DNA of 9,936 bases from contig JAFCZI010000080.1 of NCBI GenBank assembly GCA_019314425.1, positions 1 through 9,936 on the forward strand, written 5' to 3'. Positions 6,285 through 9,936 of the stretch are shown in pieces (position 1 is the first letter of the stretch; each line of letters starts with the position of its first letter). A program made the position numbers and the translations under genes. Below the pieces are notes generated by a model that worked only from the letters and a program-made list of their open reading frames with translations, had not been told where the DNA came from and ran no database searches. Source of the stretch: Deltaproteobacteria bacterium. GTDB taxonomy: Bacteria > Desulfobacterota > DSM-4660 > Desulfatiglandales > Desulfatiglandaceae.

Positions 6285-6825
6285 AAAATCGCTTCCCGGT
6301 GTTGTTTTGATCGAACCGATGGCCTTTGAGGATGACCGGGGCTTTTTTATGGAAACCTTCCATTCTGAAAAATATGCCGAGATCGGCATTTCACGGTCGT
6401 TTTTGCAGGATAACCATTCCCATTCACGGCGTGGCACCCTGCGGGGGCTTCACTACCAGCTCAAGAATCCTCAAGGAAAGCTGGTCTATGTGGTGAAAGG
6501 GGAAATCTTTGATGTGGCGGTGGACATTCGCCGGGGTTCCCCCGGTTTTGGGAAATGGACCGGGGATCTGCTTTCAGGAAAAAACAAGCGCCAACTGTAT
6601 ATCCCCGAAGGGTTTGCCCACGGTTTCTGTGTTTTGAGCGAAACGGCTGATGTGATCTACAAGTGTACGGACCTTTACACGCCCGGGGACGAATATGGGG
6701 TCTTCTGGGCGGATGACACCGTTGATATTGTCTGGCCCATGGAAAATCCGATCCTTTCAGAGAAGGATTTGAAAAACCCCATGCTTGCAGATATCGAAGA
6801 CGCGCATCTGCCCCCGTACCCCTGA
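6265..6825 (+). CDS. rfbC: dTDP-4-dehydrorhamnose 3,5-epimerase (RfbC/RmlC)
   Basis: A 186-codon cupin-fold enzyme, matching the usual length of about 183. It epimerises C3 and C5 of dTDP-4-keto-6-deoxyglucose, the third step of dTDP-L-rhamnose synthesis. Key elements: [10 protein letters not shown] (23-32), [10 protein letters not shown] (56-65) with catalytic His63, Lys73 in [18 protein letters not shown] (114-121) with His119, [14 protein letters not shown] (132-145) with the catalytic Tyr region, and SEKD with Asp168, the usual partner of the catalytic His. The ATG at 6265 is preferred, with GAGGA about 11 nt upstream and the first residues [18 protein letters not shown] matching the family; a TTG eight codons earlier is in frame but not needed. 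It overlaps the rfbA end by 20 nt. rfbB and rfbD are absent from the window. Its stop is 2 nt from the convergent Hpt gene's stop. Confidence 0.97.
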   Translation: MTLKFTEKSLPGVVLIEPMAFEDDRGFFMETFHSEKYAEIGISRSFLQDNHSHSRRGTLRGLHYQLKNPQGKLVYVVKGEIFDVAVDIRRGSPGFGKWTGDLLSGKNKRQLYIPEGFAHGFCVLSETADVIYKCTDLYTPGDEYGVFWADDTVDIVWPMENPILSEKDLKNPMLADIEDAHLPPYP

Positions 6826-6827
6826 CG

Positions 6828-7145
6828 CTATCCCTTCACCAGCGTCGACAAGGCTTCCAGCTTTTCCTTGATTTCCTTCAGCTGACCTTCGATGCCCGTC
6901 AGGTTGTTATTTCGAAGTTCGGCTTCGATGGCTTTTGCCAGTTCGTAAATGTCCATGATGCCGAGATTTCCTGACGCGCCCTTGATGGAGTGTGCCGCCC
7001 TGGCGGCGGTGTCACTATCCCCCGCCTTGACAGCCGATTCCATATTGCTTAAGTCAACCATTCCCGTATCTACGAGGAGGTCCAGCAACTCCAGGTATTC
7101 GTCTTCATCCAGGCCCAAATCATCCGCTAACGCTTTGATATCCAT
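6828..7145 (-). CDS. Stand-alone Hpt (histidine phosphotransfer) domain protein
   Basis: A 105-codon, mostly helical, acidic protein. AAHSIKGASGNLG at 51-63 is the Hpt signature, with His52 as the expected phosphoacceptor and the conserved Lys and Gly following. No other domain is present. Such proteins relay phosphate between receiver domains and a hybrid histidine kinase in the cytoplasm; no kinase or receiver is in the window. The ATG has AAGGAG about 7 nt upstream. It lies 54 nt downstream of the DUF4388/cyclic-nucleotide-binding-like gene on the same strand, so both are probably in one operon. Its 3' end meets rfbC end to end with 2 nt between stops, leaving little room for a terminator. 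Confidence 0.92.
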   Translation of the reverse strand: MDIKALADDLGLDEDEYLELLDLLVDTGMVDLSNMESAVKAGDSDTAARAAHSIKGASGNLGIMDIYELAKAIEAELRNNNLTGIEGQLKEIKEKLEALSTLVKG

Positions 7146-7199
7146 TACATCTCCTTATGCTGTTGGTTTGAGGTATTGAATCCTGCCGGGGTCCATTTT

Positions 7200-8384
7200 T
7201 CAAGGACCCTTGCCATTCATTCGCTCTACGCATTGTCGGCGAACCGCCATGGTGGCAATGGAGATGCAATTGAGGGAGAATTCAATCATGCTTTTGAGCG
7301 TGTCGCTCAGCTGATCATACTCGCTTTGCAGCGCTTCCGGGTCCAGCGGGGTGGATTTCAGGTCTTCAGAAAAGTAAACGGATGCGGAAAAGGGTTCGTG
7401 CCCCATCTCAAGGAAAGGCAGCGGGCCGAAAAAATCATTCTTGTGCAGGTTGATGAACGCAAAGGGTTGGCTTTTTATATCCTCAACAATGGTCGCATGC
7501 CCTCTTTCAATCAGGGAAGGGGTTTCAGCTTGTTTCCCCGCGCTGAGTTTTCCTTCTGAACTGAAAGAGGCCTTTTCGTTCGCGTGAATCCCGGAGTGAA
7601 TTTCCGCGAGCCTTTCGGTGATTTCCCCGAAACGGTTGTCAAGACTCAAAAGAACGCTCCTGAATTCATCGGAAAGGCTGGAGTACTCCGAATAGAGGGG
7701 GTCGAGGTCGAGGACACCCAGGCGTATGGTTTCGGTCGCGGTGAATGTGGCAATGCGACGACGTCCCATGGCCATCATGGATGAGATATTGCCGATGAAA
7801 GCGCCTTGCCCCACCTTTAAAATCTTTGTGGGCCCGGCGATGGTTTTCTTTGTCATTTCCGCTGTCCCGTCGAGTACTATCCAGATCCAGTTTCCGAATT
7901 CTCCTTCTTCAATAATCGTTGTTCCCTTTGAGAATGCTTCTTCCTCCACCAGAAAAGCGTAATGGGTGATGGGCTTTTTGATTAACGGCAGTTGAGATGA
8001 ACTGCCTTCCAGGCCGGGTTGTTTTTTTTCATCCAATCCCGGTCCCAGCCGTTTGATAATGCCTTCATCCAGCATGCGAAGGCCGTCCAGAACGATCTCC
8101 ATCTGTCCTCTGTGAATGGTTCTTTCGGCGCCAATCTTTTCTTGTTTGAATTCAAATTGACCGGTTGCCCAGCCGAACAAGGCATAGAGGGCCTCGATCC
8201 CGCGCAGGGAACTGTATGTGGCATGAGTGGGGTTTCCCCGGAGAAAAGTGACAGAAGCCGGTCCCATGGCGTGAGGGTTTGTTAGCCCCAGGATACCGGT
8301 GCTGCCGGTGGTTGAAATTAATTGCAGCAGATCAGGTATGCCCAGAAAACGAAGGTTGCCCGAGAAAACAACATTTTCATTCAT
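7200..8384 (-). CDS. DUF4388 (PATAN-type) protein with cyclic-nucleotide-binding-like domains
   Basis: A 394-codon cytoplasmic protein with no signal peptide or membrane segment. Residues about 4-110 match DUF4388: FSGNLRFLGIPDLLQLIS, a GSTGILGL turn, VTFLRGNPTHATYSSLRGIEALYALF and ATGQFEF. Residues about 143-250 fit a cyclic-nucleotide-binding fold (FSKGTTIIEEGEFGNWIWIVLDGTAEM, then LKVGQGAFIGNISSM). The phosphate-binding cassette is altered: Gly-Asn replaces the usual Gly-Glu, so cAMP/cGMP binding is doubtful. Residues about 290-370 look like a second, truncated copy (NDFFGPLPFLEMGHEPFSASV). DUF4388 proteins are linked to gliding, polarity or two-component signalling in other bacteria; the function here is unknown. 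It heads a probable operon with the Hpt gene. AAGGA lies about 10 nt before the ATG. Confidence 0.85.
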   Translation of the reverse strand: MNENVVFSGNLRFLGIPDLLQLISTTGSTGILGLTNPHAMGPASVTFLRGNPTHATYSSLRGIEALYALFGWATGQFEFKQEKIGAERTIHRGQMEIVLDGLRMLDEGIIKRLGPGLDEKKQPGLEGSSSQLPLIKKPITHYAFLVEEEAFSKGTTIIEEGEFGNWIWIVLDGTAEMTKKTIAGPTKILKVGQGAFIGNISSMMAMGRRRIATFTATETIRLGVLDLDPLYSEYSSLSDEFRSVLLSLDNRFGEITERLAEIHSGIHANEKASFSSEGKLSAGKQAETPSLIERGHATIVEDIKSQPFAFINLHKNDFFGPLPFLEMGHEPFSASVYFSEDLKSTPLDPEALQSEYDQLSDTLKSMIEFSLNCISIATMAVRRQCVERMNGKGP

Positions 8385-8456
8385 TTCATATCCTTATGCG
8401 TTCCAGTTCAGGTTTTGTTGCGCTGATAGTGCTTTCACCTTTCAGCTTCGATCTAA

Positions 8457-8606
8457 GGGAACTTCCAAAAAATAATCTACGCATCTTGCTTGCCCTTTTG
8501 CCCGTTTTCTACGTTGTGATAACAGGCACATAGCTCACTATGCACCTGCCATCACGCCTTGAAAACGAACAAAAGTTCTGCACGATATACGTATATTATT
8601 GTTCCC
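8457..8606. repeat. 150-bp imperfect palindromic element (long hairpin), second intergenic repeat
   Basis: It is bounded by GGGAAC (8457-8462) and its exact complement GTTCCC (8601-8606). Internal pairs include CTTTTGCCCGTTTTC (from 8495) against GAAAACGAACAAAAG (to 8575), GTGAT (8516-8520) against ATCAC (8551-8555), and the apex CATAG-CTCA-CTATG (8529-8542). It has no convincing coding content. Overall architecture (short perfect ends, imperfect stem, CATA-type apex) parallels the element at 5239-5366, though the sequence differs. It is probably a non-autonomous mobile or REP-like element, with possible roles in termination or mRNA stability. Confidence 0.75.
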
Positions 8607-8655
8607 TAATGAATCGAAACCGGGTTGTGGGGCGCAGCCCGCATTAGGCCCTAAT
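8605..8655. repeat. Compact dyad and palindrome adjoining the long hairpin, before the small Cys gene
   Basis: CCTAATG (8605-8611) and CATTAGG (8642-8648) enclose a second stem, CGGGTTG (8621-8627) with CAGCCCG (8635-8641), giving a two-step hairpin. ATTAGGCCCTAAT at 8643-8655 is itself a 13-bp palindrome, so CCTAAT occurs three times counting both strands. It overlaps the end of the larger repeat by 2 bp, suggesting a nested or composite element, and could be a transcription terminator for the leftward genes ending at 8726, but no run of T follows. The rest of the gap (8656-8725) is AT-rich with nothing identifiable, and 8385-8456 shows only the downstream gene's ribosome site. Confidence 0.55.
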
Positions 8656-8725
8656 CATCTGGTTTTTCGCCACAAAAAACAAGAAGTTCATTGATTGAAA
8701 AACTTAAAATTTCGGTTTCCCTGTG

Positions 8726-9013
8726 CTAGAACAGGTCGTCTTCCAATTGATCCCGGTTGCTCACATTGGGTTTTGTGAAAATGATTTTGTACTGGTCTTC
8801 AAATCCCCCAAAACAGGTGCGACATTCGCCGTTTGTTTCGCATCCTTTTTTTCCGGGCTGTTTTTCTTGAGGGGGAAGCGGCTCAAGATGCACCTCAAAT
8901 CCCGCTTCTCCGTACATCTCAACCGCTTCGCTGAGGCGGGGTTCGGCGGCCACAAACTGCCTCCGCCAACCCCGGTCTTCCAGGGTTCTGGTGATGGTTT
9001 TCTCAGATGCCAT
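8726..9013 (-). CDS. Unrecognised small protein with a Cys cluster (CxxxxxCxxC)
   Basis: A 95-codon protein with a strong start (AAGGAG 5 nt before the ATG). The N-terminal half looks like a small alpha/beta fold: ITRTLEDRGWRRQFVAAEPR, then LSEAVEMYGEAGFEVHLEPLP. The second half carries CETNGECRTCF (Cys58, 64, 67), then DQYKIIFTKP and an acidic tail. The three Cys suggest a metal or Fe-S site, perhaps completed by another ligand or subunit; this is inference. It lacks a signal peptide or membrane segment. It sits 23 nt downstream of the 289-codon gene on the same strand, so the two are probably co-transcribed. From memory, similar short proteins occur in other Desulfobacterota, but I know no named family or function. 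Confidence 0.75.
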   Translation of the reverse strand: MASEKTITRTLEDRGWRRQFVAAEPRLSEAVEMYGEAGFEVHLEPLPPQEKQPGKKGCETNGECRTCFGGFEDQYKIIFTKPNVSNRDQLEDDLF

Positions 9014-9036
9014 GTGTCTCCTTGCGGTCCTGATCT

Positions 9037-9906
9037 CTAAATTGTTTCCACCACAATGAGCGTCTTTCCGGAAAGCGCTTTCAGGACCGGATCTGCCGGA
9101 GTGGACGGGTTCGAAAGCCGGGGGAGCGTCGCCCGGTTGATTTTGAGACCCTTTGCGTCAACTTTCTGCTTCGGCGCAGACCCTGTGTCCTCATCGGTCA
9201 GAACGTCCCTGCCGTCAAAAAGATCCAGGGCATAAGTCATTACCAGCCGGTCCAGGGTCATAAGCTCCGCCCTCGAATTAATTATGGAGCCGAAAAGGCC
9301 GAACCACGCCTCGAATATCAGGTTGCGGTGACGGTCTGTAACATACGGATAGGGCGCGGAAAGTGGAAGATCCTCAAACATGTCGGGAATCTGTTCATTC
9401 TTTTCCATGGCCTCCGCCAGGGGGGATTTGTTTTTCGCCGCCCGTTGCAGCAAGGTCTTAGCCATATCACGATTTTCTTCCAGATTTTGGGCGAGGTGTA
9501 GCACCAGGTGCCATCTCAAGGTGTTTCTCAACGCGGGATCATCCGCATCTTTTCCGGTATCGCGGATGGCTTTTCGAATGGCCCATGTCTCATCCCCTGT
9601 TGCACCGGTGGAAAAAGCCGCCGGGCGATTCCTGCCTTGGTGATCCCTCATCCACCCTTGATACTCGGAAAGAAGATGTTTGAAATCCTTTCCGGGTTTC
9701 AAAGCCTCAGGCGGAAAACAGACTTTCAGCATGCCCTTTTCAATAAGATCCGGAGAAACCGCCGGTTCCGTGAACCAGGGTTGGCAGAGGGTCAGGGATC
9801 CGAATGTCTCAACCAGACGTTCAAGTACCCGGCTTTCAACGTGGGTGTGGGGAAACAGCACTATGGGTGTTTGGGTCAAGGGTTTTTTAATCCTCATTTT
9901 TTCCAT
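9037..9906 (-). CDS. Unrecognised cytoplasmic protein of 289 residues, upstream partner of the Cys-cluster protein
   Basis: The frame is complete: an in-frame TAA lies just upstream (minus strand, 15-18 nt before the ATG), so the gene does not extend out of the window. The start could be ATG 9906 or ATG 9897, neither with a strong ribosome site. The protein has no signal peptide or membrane segment. The N-terminus reads TPIVLFPHTHVESRVLERLVETFGSLTLCQPWF, suggestive of a strand-helix-strand start, followed by a long, mostly helical, charged region (HLVLHLAQNLEENRDMAK, TDRHRNLIFEAWFGLF) and a C-terminal strand, KTLIVVETI. Histidines and aromatic residues are frequent, but there is no motif I can name. 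Codon use matches neighbours, so it is not obviously foreign. It is paired with the 95-codon gene 23 nt downstream. Confidence 0.75.
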   Translation of the reverse strand: MEKMRIKKPLTQTPIVLFPHTHVESRVLERLVETFGSLTLCQPWFTEPAVSPDLIEKGMLKVCFPPEALKPGKDFKHLLSEYQGWMRDHQGRNRPAAFSTGATGDETWAIRKAIRDTGKDADDPALRNTLRWHLVLHLAQNLEENRDMAKTLLQRAAKNKSPLAEAMEKNEQIPDMFEDLPLSAPYPYVTDRHRNLIFEAWFGLFGSIINSRAELMTLDRLVMTYALDLFDGRDVLTDEDTGSAPKQKVDAKGLKINRATLPRLSNPSTPADPVLKALSGKTLIVVETI

Positions 9907-9936
9907 AAGGGGCCAAATACGTTATTTGAATGGTAT

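Noticed and set aside
5997..6437. Minus-strand open frame of 146 codons across the rfbA-rfbC junction
   Set aside because: Antisense to two strongly recognised genes, with no motif or ribosome site.
8279..8533. Plus-strand open frame of 84 codons
   Set aside because: It overlaps the 5' end of the DUF4388 gene and runs into the palindromic repeat; no ribosome site or recognisable protein features.

Overview
The window looks like chromosomal DNA of a Gram-negative, anaerobic-type bacterium, most likely Desulfobacterota (a Desulfobacterales-like sulfate reducer). The basis is a TonB-dependent receptor (outer membrane), a ferredoxin-like 4Fe-4S protein, moderate GC, long palindromic intergenic repeats and several small proteins that resemble lineage-specific ones. 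The taxonomic placement is inference.

Region 1 (1-3909) is a divergent metal-handling cluster. A ribbon-helix-helix regulator with a C-terminal Cys-rich (CxxC...CxxC) segment is transcribed leftward with a small His/Cys-rich membrane-anchored or periplasmic protein (DUF2946-like), then a TonB-dependent outer-membrane receptor that runs off the left edge. Rightward from the same intergenic region are a DUF1007 periplasmic protein and a NicO/RcnA-type nickel/cobalt transporter, overlapping by 8 nt. The intergenic region carries four TATTAC-like half-sites spaced 10, 11 and 10 bp, the best candidate operator, and a TTGACA-N17-TACATT promoter facing the DUF1007 gene. An exact TTATTACG copy also lies upstream of the receptor. 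Together this suggests a metal-responsive regulon linking outer-membrane uptake, periplasmic handling and inner-membrane transport. The metal (Ni, Co, Cu or Zn) cannot be decided from sequence.

Region 2 (3866-6825) starts with a short ferredoxin-like gene on the minus strand, overlapping the NicO 3' end and probably a truncated ferredoxin-nitroreductase. Then come cysQ (3'-phosphoadenosine 5'-phosphate phosphatase family), a 128-bp near-perfect palindromic repeat, and overlapping rfbA-rfbC of dTDP-L-rhamnose synthesis; rfbB and rfbD are not in the window.

Region 3 (6828-8384, minus strand) is a two-gene signalling unit: a DUF4388 protein with one recognisable and one degenerate cyclic-nucleotide-binding-like domain, followed by a stand-alone Hpt phosphotransfer protein.

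Region 4 (8385-9936) has a 341-bp intergenic stretch filled largely by a second long palindromic element and a smaller dyad, then a minus-strand pair of unrecognised genes (289 and 95 codons), the smaller with a Cys cluster.
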